This document shows positions 24,810 to 32,952 of a stretch of 64,000 nucleotides of DNA, one piece after another. A program made the position numbers and the translations under genes. The notes beneath the pieces were generated by a model that saw nothing but the letters and a program-made list of their open reading frames with translations, made no database searches and was not told the DNA's origin. Every line of letters begins with the position of its first letter. Position 1 is the first letter of the stretch. The stretch is from Ornithinimicrobium humiphilum (GTDB taxonomy: Bacteria > Actinomycetota > Actinomycetes > Actinomycetales > Dermatophilaceae): contig NZ_VFPU01000003.1 in assembly GCF_006716885.1 (NCBI RefSeq), forward strand, positions 131,598-195,597, read 5' to 3'.

Positions 24810-26489
24810 CTAGTCGCGGGCCTCGTCGTAGGAGTCCACGACCGCGGCCGAGAGCGGGAACTCGACCGGGAAATCGCCGAAGAGCAGCCGGCCCGCCGCG
24901 CGGGCGGCGTCCCGGATCGCCTCGGCCGCCAGCTCCGCCACCTCGGCCGGGGCGTGGACGATCACCTCGTCGTGCAGGAAGTAGACCAGCTCGGGCCGCC
25001 CGGCCGAGGTGGCGAGCGCCGGGTCCTCCGCGAGGGTGCGCCGCAGGTGCCCCATCCAGCAGAGCGCCCACTCGGCCGCGGTCCCCTGCACCACGAAGTT
25101 GCGGGTGAAGCGGCCCCAGTCGCGCGCCGCCTGGCGGGCGCGTCGCTCCGCCGCCGCGCCGGAGCCCGGCTGCTGGGCCGCGGACTGCGCCTCACGCCAC
25201 CAGCCCGCGGGGGGCGGCGAGGTGCGCCCGAGCCAGGTCTGCACCTGCTCGCCGCGCTCGCCGGCCCGGGCCGCCGCCTCCACCAGCCCGATCGCCCGCG
25301 GATAGGCGCGCTGCAGCCGGGGCATCAGGGCACCGGCCTCTCCGGTGGTGGCGCCGTACATCGCCCCGAGCATCGCGACCTTGGCGTGCTGGCGGGTCGG
25401 CACCACGCCCTGGTCGACGAGGGCCGAGTAGAGGTCGCCCCCGGTCGAGGCCGCGGCCATCCGCCGGTCGCCCGACATCCCGGCGAGCACGCGGGGCTCC
25501 AGCTGCGCGGCGTCGGCGACCACGAGCCGCCAGCCCGGGTCGGCCCGCACGGCGGCGCGGATCTGCCTGGGCAGCTGCAGCGCGCCACCGCCACGGCTCG
25601 CCCACCGACCGGTGACGACGGCCCCGGGCACCCAGTCGGGGCGGAACCGGCCGTCCCGCACCCAGGTGTGCAACCAGGCCCAGCCGTTGGCTGCGTGCAG
25701 CCGGCTCAGCTGCTTGTAGCGCAGCAGCGGCTCGACGACGGGGTGGTCCAGGGCCCGCAGCTCGTGCTTGCGGGTGCTGGTGACCGGCAGGCCGGCGTTG
25801 CGCAGCGCCGCGACGAGGTCCACCTGCGAGTCGGGGTTGAGCGAAGGGGCGCCGAGCGAGGCGCGGACCTCCTCGCAGGCCGCGGCGAGCGCCGATGGCC
25901 GGCCCCCGTAGCGGTCCTGCTCGCCCAGCAGCTCGGTGAGGAGCCGGTCGTGCACGTCCGCGGCGAAGGGCACACCGACGTGGTTGAGCTCGGCCGCGAC
26001 CAAGCCACCGACGGACTCGGCGTGGCACAGGAACGCGAGACGGCCTCCGTCGCCCGCCTGCTCGAGGCAGCGTCGTTGGGCCAGGTGCTCCGTCACGCAG
26101 GCGTCGAGGTCGAGGTGCGACGACGTCGCCAGCTCGAAGAGCGCCGCGCCACGGTCGGGCAGCGGGCCGCCGGCGCCGGGGTCGGCCTCGTCCCACGCCG
26201 ACGGCGGGGCCGAGGCGAGCTCGCTGCCGCGCACGGCGGCGGCGCGCCGCAGGAGCGCGTGCACCAGCCGCAGGTCCACCGCGGTGCGCACCCGCACGCC
26301 GGCGCGCAGCAGCTCGGGGTAGACGACCGAGCTGTCCGCCCAGACCCACCGTGTGCTCGCGGGCCGCGCGGACACCCAGGCCGCCAGCTCTGCCCGGGGG
26401 ATGCGGGCACGGGTCGTGGGGACGGCCTGCCCGTCGGCGACCTCGACGGCCTCCACCACCTCGCCGGCGGGCGCGAGGACGAGGTCCAC
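24810..26489 (-). CDS. Family-A DNA polymerase (actinobacterial PolA-like, vestigial exonuclease)
   Basis: A 559-residue protein of the actinobacterial 'bifunctional 3'-5' exonuclease/DNA polymerase' family. The polymerase motifs are readable: A, VVADAAQLEPRVLAG (catalytic Asp kept, canonical DYSQIELR changed); B, RQHAKVAMLGAMYG (Lys and YG kept); C, FLHDEVIVHA (Asp-Glu pair kept). The N-terminal third shows no DxE exonuclease motif and no 5' nuclease domain. The GTG start directly abuts the stop of the GDSL gene with no intervening base, so they are probably co-translated. A specialised repair or translesion role is possible but not shown. Confidence 0.85.
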   Translation of the reverse strand: MDLVLAPAGEVVEAVEVADGQAVPTTRARIPRAELAAWVSARPASTRWVWADSSVVYPELLRAGVRVRTAVDLRLVHALLRRAAAVRGSELASAPPSAWDEADPGAGGPLPDRGAALFELATSSHLDLDACVTEHLAQRRCLEQAGDGGRLAFLCHAESVGGLVAAELNHVGVPFAADVHDRLLTELLGEQDRYGGRPSALAAACEEVRASLGAPSLNPDSQVDLVAALRNAGLPVTSTRKHELRALDHPVVEPLLRYKQLSRLHAANGWAWLHTWVRDGRFRPDWVPGAVVTGRWASRGGGALQLPRQIRAAVRADPGWRLVVADAAQLEPRVLAGMSGDRRMAAASTGGDLYSALVDQGVVPTRQHAKVAMLGAMYGATTGEAGALMPRLQRAYPRAIGLVEAAARAGERGEQVQTWLGRTSPPPAGWWREAQSAAQQPGSGAAAERRARQAARDWGRFTRNFVVQGTAAEWALCWMGHLRRTLAEDPALATSAGRPELVYFLHDEVIVHAPAEVAELAAEAIRDAARAAGRLLFGDFPVEFPLSAAVVDSYDEARD

Positions 26490-27326
26490 CTACTCCTCGC
26501 CGGGGGCGGGCAGGTCCAGCTCGACCGGGGCGATCTCCGGCCGCTTCGGGCGGCGCAGGTCCCCGGAGGACTCGCCGCGCAGCCGGCGCCGGATCCACGG
26601 CCGCAGGTGCGTGGCGACCCACTCGCGGTTGGCCTGGATCGACTCGAAGCGCCCCAGCGGCGGGGCGGGGTCGAGCGGCACCGTCCAGTCGCGCACCTCG
26701 AACGGCATACCCAGGGTCCACAGCGCCTGCGCGGCGACGCGGGCGTGGCCCTCGGAGCTGAGGTGGATGCGGTCGGGGCCGTACATCCGCTGGTCGCGCA
26801 GCGAGCGCAGGGTGTAGATGTCGACGACGAAGGCGCCGGTGCGCTGGGCGACGCCCCAGAGCTGGGCGGTGTAGTCGACCAGACGCGGGTGCACCCGGTT
26901 GACCAGCGGCATCCAGGCCAGGTTGGGGGCGGTGACGAGGAGGACGTCGGCGCCGGTGGCCCGGATCTGCTCCACCGTCGCCTCCAGCCGGGCGATGACC
27001 GACTCGACCGACACCCGCGGGCGCAGCACGTCGTTGCCGCCGGCGGAGAAGCTCACCAGGTCGGGCGTCAGCGCCAGGGCCGGCTCGACCTGCTCGGCGA
27101 TGATCGCGTCGATCAGCCGGCCGCGGATCGCGAGGTTGGCGTAGCCGAAGTCGCGGCCCTCGGCGGCGTTGCGCGCGGCCAGCGCCGCGGCGACCCGGTC
27201 GGCCCAGCCGACGTACTCGTCGGGGCGGGTGGGGTGCGCGTCGACCAGGCCCTCGGTGAACGAGTCGCCGATGGCGACGAAGCGCTCCCAGGTGCGCGGG
27301 TGCGCGGGCTCGGGACGGACCTGCAT
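26490..27326 (-). CDS. SGNH/GDSL-family hydrolase
   Basis: A 278-residue esterase-fold protein. Block I is FVAIGDSFTEGL (nucleophile Ser at about residue 22), block III is FSAGGND, and block V is DRIHLSSEGH, which supplies the Asp-His pair. No signal peptide, so probably cytosolic. The last roughly 45 residues are basic and Pro-rich. ATG 27326 is used. It directly precedes the PolA-like gene, with which it probably forms an operon. The ester substrate is unknown. Confidence 0.9.
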   Translation of the reverse strand: MQVRPEPAHPRTWERFVAIGDSFTEGLVDAHPTRPDEYVGWADRVAAALAARNAAEGRDFGYANLAIRGRLIDAIIAEQVEPALALTPDLVSFSAGGNDVLRPRVSVESVIARLEATVEQIRATGADVLLVTAPNLAWMPLVNRVHPRLVDYTAQLWGVAQRTGAFVVDIYTLRSLRDQRMYGPDRIHLSSEGHARVAAQALWTLGMPFEVRDWTVPLDPAPPLGRFESIQANREWVATHLRPWIRRRLRGESSGDLRRPKRPEIAPVELDLPAPGEE

Positions 27327-27352
27327 ACCCGTCACGGTAACCCTCTCCCCCG

Positions 27353-28510
27353 TCAGCCCCGCACGATCTCCAGACCGGTCCAGGTGAGGGGGTAGGCCGT
27401 CGCCACCCGGTCCAGCTGCTCCTCCACCTCGGCGCGGGTGGGTCGGCGGGTGCCGGCGAACCAGGTGACGACGCACCGGCGCCGTGGCCCGGAGCCCTCG
27501 GCGCGCCAGTGCCCGGTGATGCGGCCGTCGACGAGGAGCGGCGCGAGGAGGAGGCCGTTGGCGCGGCCCGCCAGGACGCCGTGATGCTCGAGGTCGACGA
27601 AGCGCACCCGGGCCGCCGGCTCGTAGGCGCACATCAGCGCGTCGAACTCCGGCAGCAGCCGCACCCCCGGCACCACCTCCGCCGGGGAGCTCCCCTCGCC
27701 GGTGGGCAGGCCCGGCAGGTCGTGGACCTGCTGCCCGTCCGGGGCCGTCGTGGTGACCAGGTCGGGAACGGCCGCGAGAGCGGCGTCGACCGCCCGCAGC
27801 CCGACGCCGGACCACCAGGCGAGGTCCCGACGGCTCGCCGGGCCGGAGCAGGTGAGGTGCCGCCGCACGAGGGCGACGAGCGAGCCCTGCGGGTCGGCGA
27901 GGGCCACGTCGCGGAGATGGCCGTCGCCGAGCACGGCCCGGGCGGCGCGGTAGCCGGGCCTCCCCTGACCTTCCCACCCGCCGCTCAGCGGCCGGCGGAC
28001 CAGGCCGCCGTGGCCGTAGCCCAGGGAGGGTGAGGCGGTGGTGCCGAGCCGGGGACGGGCGCCCGGGTCGTGCTCGGCCAGCCAGCTGCCGAGGTGCTCC
28101 AGGAGCTCGTCGGCCGTGCGCCAGGCGTCACGGGCGAAGGCCTCGGTGGCCTCCCAGACCCGCTCGACCGGCGCGGCGTCGAGCTGCAGCTCGCGCTCGA
28201 ACCTCGTGCGCTGGCCGAGCCGGGTCGCGACGTCGAGGAGGACGTGGTCGCCGGAGGTGCTGGTGTGCACGGTCCCCCGCAGCGAGCTGCCGCGGACGAC
28301 GGCGCCCTCCTCGTAGGCCGCGGTGACGAGGTCGAGGGTGACTCCCCTCGCCCGGGCGGCCAGCCCGAGGAAGGGCGAGCGCGCGGTCTGCGCCTGGACC
28401 GGCCCCGTCCGCCCCAGCAGCCCGGCCACGCCGGCGACGTCGGTCACCGGCGGCCGCCCCTCGGCGAACTGCCGGGCGAGGGTGGCGGCGGCGAGCTGCT
28501 CCCAGGTCAC
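27353..28510 (-). CDS. Winged-helix protein of the AlkZ/YcaQ glycosylase-like family
   Basis: A 385-residue protein of the HTH_42 (AlkZ-like) family. The N-terminus contains GLLGRTGPVQAQTARSPFLG, in which QAQ corresponds to the catalytic Q-x-Q motif of AlkZ/YcaQ-type glycosylases. The WRTADELLEHL winged-helix portion and a C-terminal LPEFDALMCAYEP segment also match. Characterised members remove interstrand-crosslink or alkylated bases. Activity of this particular protein is inferred. GTG start at 28510. A second member lies at the right edge of the window. Confidence 0.78.
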   Translation of the reverse strand: MTWEQLAAATLARQFAEGRPPVTDVAGVAGLLGRTGPVQAQTARSPFLGLAARARGVTLDLVTAAYEEGAVVRGSSLRGTVHTSTSGDHVLLDVATRLGQRTRFERELQLDAAPVERVWEATEAFARDAWRTADELLEHLGSWLAEHDPGARPRLGTTASPSLGYGHGGLVRRPLSGGWEGQGRPGYRAARAVLGDGHLRDVALADPQGSLVALVRRHLTCSGPASRRDLAWWSGVGLRAVDAALAAVPDLVTTTAPDGQQVHDLPGLPTGEGSSPAEVVPGVRLLPEFDALMCAYEPAARVRFVDLEHHGVLAGRANGLLLAPLLVDGRITGHWRAEGSGPRRRCVVTWFAGTRRPTRAEVEEQLDRVATAYPLTWTGLEIVRG

Positions 28511-28543
28511 CCCGGCGAGTCTGTCACCGCCCGCCCCCTCCGG

Positions 28544-29038
28544 TCACCCCTCGGCGAGCAGCCGGTCGAGCTTGGCGTAGCCGTCGTGGACCCCGACCTC
28601 CATGCCGGAGGCCAGCATCCCGTCGCGCCCCTCGAAGGAGTCGCACAGCGAGAAGGCGTGCAGCCGGGTCCAGCCGTCGCCGAGGTCCTCGAAGGTCATC
28701 GTCTCCAGGGCGATCGCCTCGGGCATGCCCTCGTAGCAGAAGGTCTGGACCAGCCGGTGCTCGCTGATCTCGGGGAAGGTGCCGCGGAAGCCGTACTCCG
28801 TGCCGTCGTGGCCGCTGACGTAGCGGTAGGAGCCGAGGGTGCGGGCGTCCCAGTGGTCGATCCGGGTGGTCATGCCGTCCGGGCCGATCCACCGCGCGAA
28901 GAGCTCGGGGTCGGTGTGGGCCCGGAGCAGCTGTTCGGGGGTGGCCCGGAAGTCGCGGGTGATGTGGACCGCGGGCACGGTCGCGTCGGGCTCGATGACG
29001 GCCCGCTCGTAGCGGGTCTGCTGGTCGGTCGTGGTCAT
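28544..29038 (-). CDS. SRPBCC (Aha1/START-like) protein paired with ArsR
   Basis: A 164-residue protein of the activator-of-Hsp90/SRPBCC fold. It contains ITRDFRATPEQLLRAHTDPE with a following FARWIGPDG, YRYVSGHDGTEYGFRGTF and a C-terminal HDGYAKLDRLLAEG helix. The fold holds hydrophobic ligands in a deep pocket. Its ATG overlaps the stop of the ArsR gene, an arrangement seen widely and thought to form a stress-responsive pair. Ligand unknown. Confidence 0.88.
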   Translation of the reverse strand: MTTTDQQTRYERAVIEPDATVPAVHITRDFRATPEQLLRAHTDPELFARWIGPDGMTTRIDHWDARTLGSYRYVSGHDGTEYGFRGTFPEISEHRLVQTFCYEGMPEAIALETMTFEDLGDGWTRLHAFSLCDSFEGRDGMLASGMEVGVHDGYAKLDRLLAEG

Positions 29039-29397
29039 GATGCTGCGTCCTTCGTCTCGCGGGGCGTCTCGTCGCGCCCCTCCTGCAGGTCCGCCAGGAC
29101 GGCGTCGAGGCGCGTGTAGCGCTCCTCCGCCCGGCGCTGGTAGCGCTCGATCCACATCGTCATCAGGTCGAAGACCTCCGCCTCGAGGTGGACCGGGCGC
29201 CGCTGGGCGTCCCGGCCGCGGGTCACGAGCCCGGCCTCCTCGAGCACCCGGAGGTGCTTGGAGACGGCCTGCAGGCTCATGGCGTACGGCTCGGCGAGCT
29301 CACCGACCGTGGCGTCGCGGTCGCTCAGGCGCGCCACGATGTCCCGCCGGGTGGGGTCGGCCAGGGCGCCGAACACCCTGGAGAGCTGGTCCGTCAT
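29035..29397 (-). CDS. ArsR-family transcriptional regulator
   Basis: A 120-residue winged-helix regulator: FGALADPTRRDIVARLSD at the N-terminus and the recognition segment PYAMSLQAVSKHLRVLEEAGL. There are no clustered Cys residues for metal binding, which fits the SRPBCC-linked branch rather than the metal sensors. It is first in a two-gene operon (ATGA overlap) and preceded by GGTTGA-type palindromes that it probably binds itself. Confidence 0.92.
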   Translation of the reverse strand: MTDQLSRVFGALADPTRRDIVARLSDRDATVGELAEPYAMSLQAVSKHLRVLEEAGLVTRGRDAQRRPVHLEAEVFDLMTMWIERYQRRAEERYTRLDAVLADLQEGRDETPRETKDAAS

Positions 29398-29413
29398 GCA
29401 CGGTCACCCTTTC

Positions 29414-29473
29414 TCAACTCATCGGTTGAACAACCGTAGGACCGCGGCCGGACGTTGTCAACCCTTTGGTTGA
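29414..29473. promoter_or_regulatory. Tandem palindromic ArsR operators
   Basis: Upstream of arsR there are TCAAC-N6-GTTGA (29414-29429), GGTTG-AA-CAACC (29424-29435) and TCAACC-N4-GGTTGA (29458-29473). All use the same GGTTGA half-site and lie between the divergent arsR and DinB-like genes, so both could be controlled. Confidence 0.65.
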
Positions 29474-29500
29474 ACAGAACGCCCGTGCCACGATCGGGAC

Positions 29501-30031
29501 ATGGACGCGCAGCCCGCCCCGATCGAGCCGGACACCAAGGACTGGACGGTGGTGATCACCCGGGGCTGCCCGGAGTGCGGCTTCGACCCGGGCTACGACG
29601 TGGGGTCGACGGGCCGGCGCCTGCGGGCGGCGGAGCCGGCCTGGCGGGAGCGCCTCACCCGCGCCGACGCGCGCACCAGGCCGGCCGCCACGACCTGGTC
29701 GCCGCTGGAGTACGCCGCGCACTGCCGCGACGTGCTGCGCGTCATGCGCGGCCGGCTGGAGCAGATGCTCGCCGAGGACGGGGCCGTCTTCGAGGAGTGG
29801 GACCAGGACGCCGCGGCGGTGGCCGACCGCTACGACCTGCAGGACCCGGCGCAGGTGGCCGAGGAGTACGCCTCGGAGGTGGGCGCCACGGCCGCTGCCT
29901 TCGACGCGGTGGGCGCAGACGCCTGGGAGCGTCGCGGCTCCCGGGCCGGCACGGCGTTCACGGTGGCCACCCTGGCCGTCTACACGCTCCACGACATCGA
30001 GCACCACCTGCACGACGTCGAGGCCCGATGA
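29501..30031 (+). CDS. DinB-like domain protein
   Basis: A 176-residue four-helix-bundle protein of the DinB/mycothiol-dependent isomerase superfamily. The three metal histidines are probably in WSPLEYAAHCRDVL and LHDIEHHLHDVE. An N-terminal CPECGF segment adds a Cys pair not common in the core family. Such proteins are often thiol-S-transferase-like enzymes. It starts close to the palindromic region upstream of the divergent ArsR operon. Confidence 0.83.
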   Translation: MDAQPAPIEPDTKDWTVVITRGCPECGFDPGYDVGSTGRRLRAAEPAWRERLTRADARTRPAATTWSPLEYAAHCRDVLRVMRGRLEQMLAEDGAVFEEWDQDAAAVADRYDLQDPAQVAEEYASEVGATAAAFDAVGADAWERRGSRAGTAFTVATLAVYTLHDIEHHLHDVEAR

Positions 30032-30043
30032 CGCAGGACGGGC

Positions 30044-30067
30044 CGGGAGGCGGTGCACCGCCTCCCG
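30044..30067. terminator. Perfect 24-bp palindrome, bidirectional terminator
   Basis: Two 12-bp arms (CGGGAGGCGGTG and its complement) meet with no spacer, between the convergent DinB-like gene and the secreted-protein pseudogene. Both genes end within about 25 bases, so it most likely terminates transcription from each side. Confidence 0.7.
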
Positions 30068-30089
30068 ACCCGCCAGGGGTGCCCTCAGG

Positions 30090-31561
30090 TCACTCGTCGC
30101 AGTGGCCCGGGCCGATCAGACCGTTGTTGTAGGAGTCGAGGACGCCCGCCAGAGCGGTGGCCTCGGCACCCAGGGTCTTCTTCGCGGCGGAGACCTGCGC
30201 CGGCGTGTAGGTCTCCAGGAAGGTCTTCGCCGCAGCCATCTCGGCGGAGACCGCCGTGGTGTCGGCGCCGTTGAGCTCGTTCAGCGCGGCCGCGGCGTAC
30301 TGGTGGGCCAGCGAGTAAGTAGCTGTTGCCCGCGGGCGGCGTGTTGAACACCTCGTGCCAGCTCTTCCCGCTCAGGAAGAACGTCGTGTCAGCACCGTTG
30401 GGCAGCATCGCCCAGGTCTCGTCGTAGGGCGCCGGGCCCTTCTCGGAGTGGGTCTTCCAGTAGCCCTGGGTCAGGGTGCAGCCCGTCTGGCACTCCACGG
30501 TGACGGCGACGTCGTGGTCGTCCTCGCCCGTCGCACCCGTGTCGTTGGTCTCGAAGCTCGCGACGTTGTGGACGGTCCACTCGCCGCACTCCTCGGCCGT
30601 GATCTGGTGGGTGTAGGAGATGGTCTTCGGCAGGTCCTCGACGCACACCGTGCCGAGGTCACCCTCGAGGGAGTCCGTGACGTCGATGCACTCGTCGACG
30701 ACGCTGGTGGGATCCTCGCTGAAGGTGACGTCCGCCGTGGCGGTCCCACCGGGGACGGCCTCGGTGGCGGTCACGACCGCCGTTTTGACGCGGTCGGTCG
30801 CGTCGGGGAGTGCCGTCGGGCCGTAGGTGCACACGAGCGTCGCCCCGGGGGCGATGCTGCGCGGGAAGTCCCCTCCGCAGTCGACGTCGGCGGCGATGCC
30901 GCCGGTCATCGAGTCGGTCACCCCGGTGACCGTCGCGGCCATGGTGTCGTGCGGGTTGGTGACGGCGATCTCGCCCTGGACCGCCCAGTCCGAATCCGTG
31001 GGCGTGGCGTCCAGGGTGACGTCGTAGGCGACGTCGTGCATCTCGCCCGCCGCGAGCTCGAGCTCGGTCTCGTCACCCACCTTGTCGATGGTCCAGGTGT
31101 GGCTACGGGTCCAGCTCGTGTCCGCCGTCTTCGAGACCTGCAGCTCGATGTCGTAGCAGAAGTCGACGTGGCTCAGACCGTAGGGCTTGTAGTTGTTCGG
31201 GTTGGTCGGCGTCACCAGACCGGTGTCCCCGAAGGACTCCGCCGGCGGGTCGTAGCGGTAGACGTTGGCGTTCGGGCCGCCCTTGACGATCACGGCGTCG
31301 ATGCCGACGGTCGACGTCCAGTCGACCCACGTGCCGTCCGAGGTAAACGTCACGCTGCCCATCTGGCCGACGGGGTAGGTGCCGGGCGGCGGGCGGGTCG
31401 ATCCGCTCTCCGAAGTCCTACCCCATGTCCTGGCACGTGGGGTTGCCCTCGACCTCCTCCGGCTCGACCGGCGCCCCCGCAGCCGTCGAGCCACCGGCGA
31501 GGGCCATCCCCGCCGCCACCAACGCGCCCGTACACCCGTACAGCGCTGTCCTGATCTTCAT
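30090..31561 (-). pseudogene. Secreted surface-type protein gene, disrupted by a nonsense codon and two frameshifts
   Basis: ATG 31561 (AAGGAG eight bases upstream) starts a signal peptide (MKIRTALYGCTGALVAAGMA) and a mature start GNPTCQDMG. A TAG follows at 31418-31420, and the remaining protein continues in another frame after about 31390 (GTYPVGQMGSVTF). It encodes beta-rich domains (SKTADTSWTRSHTWTIDKVG) and a Cys-rich part ending GCTLTQGYWKTHSEKG, FFLSGKSWHEVFNTPPAGNS. A single extra base at 30317-30318 shifts the frame again; correcting it restores LAHQYAAAALNELNGAD and a natural end GLIGPGHCDE. The protein would have been exported; no function is known. A sequencing artefact cannot be excluded. 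Confidence 0.75.
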
Positions 31562-31689
31562 CCCTGCTTCTCCTTCGAGGGGTCTGTCCGCACCGTTGCG
31601 GAGCCGGATGTCGAGGAGCCCTCCGACCGGGAAGTCGTCACGGGCTGCCGGTCACCGCTCCTCAACCGTCCGAGCGTGGCCGCCGCACG

Positions 31690-31727
31690 TCACGACGCGT
31701 TCTCGAGCGGCTCACGTTCCCCTCACG
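31690..31727. promoter_or_regulatory. Helically phased TCACG repeats in a divergent promoter region
   Basis: TCACG occurs at 31690, 31712 and 31723, spaced 22 and 11 bases, i.e. two and one helix turns. OmpR/PhoB-type regulators bind such phased direct repeats. The region (31562-31826) separates the secreted-protein pseudogene from the orphan response regulator, so autoregulation and control of the secreted protein are possible. No other feature is evident in this gap. Confidence 0.4.
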
Positions 31728-31826
31728 ATGTGACGCCGATCATAGTTCCTGCCTCGTGGGCCGACCCCGGCCCTACGCTGGTCGTGCTCGGGACCAGCCT
31801 CGGGGGCCGCCCGAGAGGACCGCGCC

Positions 31827-32522
31827 GTGACCGCGCTCCTGTCCGCCCTTCATCCGGACGACCGCACCGAACGGGCCGTCCGGTCCGCGCTGCAGCGCGC
31901 CGGAGTCGTGGTGCGACCGTTGTCGCCCGACGCCCCCGACCTGCCGCCCCCCGGCACCCGGCTCGTCGTCGTGGTCGCCGGGACCGGTGTCGCCGAGCGT
32001 CACGAGCTGTGCGCCCGGGTCCATGCCGGCGCGGACGTGCCCGTGGTGCTCCTGGCCGCCAGCCCGCACGAGCGCGACGAGCTGCTGGCCTTCGCCGCGG
32101 GCTGCGACGACTACATCCGCACCCCGTGCAGCGACCTCGTGGTGGCGGTGCGGCTGCAGGCGCGGCTGCGCCGGGCCCCGGCGCCCGCGGAGGAGGGCGC
32201 GCGCCTGGGGTCCGTCTTCCTGGACCGGGCGGCCCGCCGGGTCGCCGTGGGGGACCGGGAGGTGCCGCTCACACGGACCGAGTTCGAGCTGCTGCAGGTG
32301 CTCCTGGAGAACCCGCGCCACGTCCTGACCAGGCAGCACCTCCTCGAGCGGGTCTGGCAGGGCTGCGCCCGCGACGACCACGTCCTCGAGGTCCATCTCA
32401 GCCGGCTGCGCGCCAAGGTGCTGCGTGCCGGCGGGCCCTTCCTGGGCCAGCCCGTCCCGGGCGTCGGCTACCGCGCGGTCCGGGCGGACCCGGAGACGAC
32501 GACGCCCCGCCCGTCGGACTGA
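31827..32522 (+). CDS. OmpR-type response regulator with degenerate receiver
   Basis: A 231-residue protein. The C-terminal winged helix (about residues 125-222) is intact: VPLTRTEFELLQVLLENPRH, LTRQHLLERVW and VLEVHLSRLRAKV, then VPGVGYR. The N-terminal half resembles a receiver, including PVVLLAASPHERDELLAFAAG and DDYIRTPC, but where the phospho-acceptor Asp should follow the beta-3 strand it reads RLVVVVAGTGV. Acidic residues near the N-terminus are also missing. No histidine kinase is adjacent. It probably works without classical phosphorylation. GTG start. Confidence 0.82.
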   Translation: MTALLSALHPDDRTERAVRSALQRAGVVVRPLSPDAPDLPPPGTRLVVVVAGTGVAERHELCARVHAGADVPVVLLAASPHERDELLAFAAGCDDYIRTPCSDLVVAVRLQARLRRAPAPAEEGARLGSVFLDRAARRVAVGDREVPLTRTEFELLQVLLENPRHVLTRQHLLERVWQGCARDDHVLEVHLSRLRAKVLRAGGPFLGQPVPGVGYRAVRADPETTTPRPSD

Positions 32523-32534
32523 CGGGCGGGGCGT
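32502..32534. terminator. Hairpin terminator between response regulator and HU
   Basis: Perfect 14-bp arms (32502-32515 and 32521-32534) with a 5-base loop; the response-regulator stop codon (32520-32522) is at the loop edge. The genes on either side converge, so this can serve both. Confidence 0.75.
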
Positions 32535-32552
32535 GCGTGACGGTCTGCGGCG

Positions 32553-32828
32553 TCAGCCGGAGACGCGCTCCTTCAGCTTGGAGCCGGCCTTGAACGCCGG
32601 GGCCTTGCTCGCGGCGATCTGGATCTCGGCGCCGGTCTGCGGGTTGCGCCCGGTGCGGGCGGCGCGCTCGCGCACCTCGAAGGTGCCGAAGCCCGGGAAG
32701 GAGACCTTCTCGCCCTTGGCGAGCTCGGCGCCGATGGCGTCGAGAACGGCGCTGACGACCTTGTCCGCAGCAGCCTGGGTCATGCCTGCCTCGCGGGCCA
32801 CGGCCTCGACGATAACCTTCTTGCTCAT
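32553..32828 (-). CDS. hup: HU-family DNA-binding protein
   Basis: A 91-residue nucleoid protein: MSKKVIVEAVAREAGMTQAA dimerisation helices, the VSFPGFGTFEVRERAARTG strand pair and the RNP-type DNA-contact arm (RNPQTGAEI). It lacks the lysine-rich C-terminal tail of mycobacterial HupB, so it is a short HU. The 124-bp gap upstream, shared with the divergent CobC-like gene, is relatively AT-rich (promoter region). Confidence 0.95.
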   Translation of the reverse strand: MSKKVIVEAVAREAGMTQAAADKVVSAVLDAIGAELAKGEKVSFPGFGTFEVRERAARTGRNPQTGAEIQIAASKAPAFKAGSKLKERVSG

Positions 32829-32952
32829 GTGTACAGCCCTTTCATCGGCCTGATTGGTCGGCTCACGGTATGCAGATATGGGCGGGTTATGCCAACCGAC
32901 TCGCCCACCTTTTCGCGTCAGATCAACGATTTCGAGGTCTAGGAGGCCGTTC

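Noticed and set aside
24954..27395. An 813-codon plus-strand frame opposite the polymerase and GDSL genes
   Set aside because: No recognisable domain; arises from GC-rich wobble positions of the real minus-strand genes.
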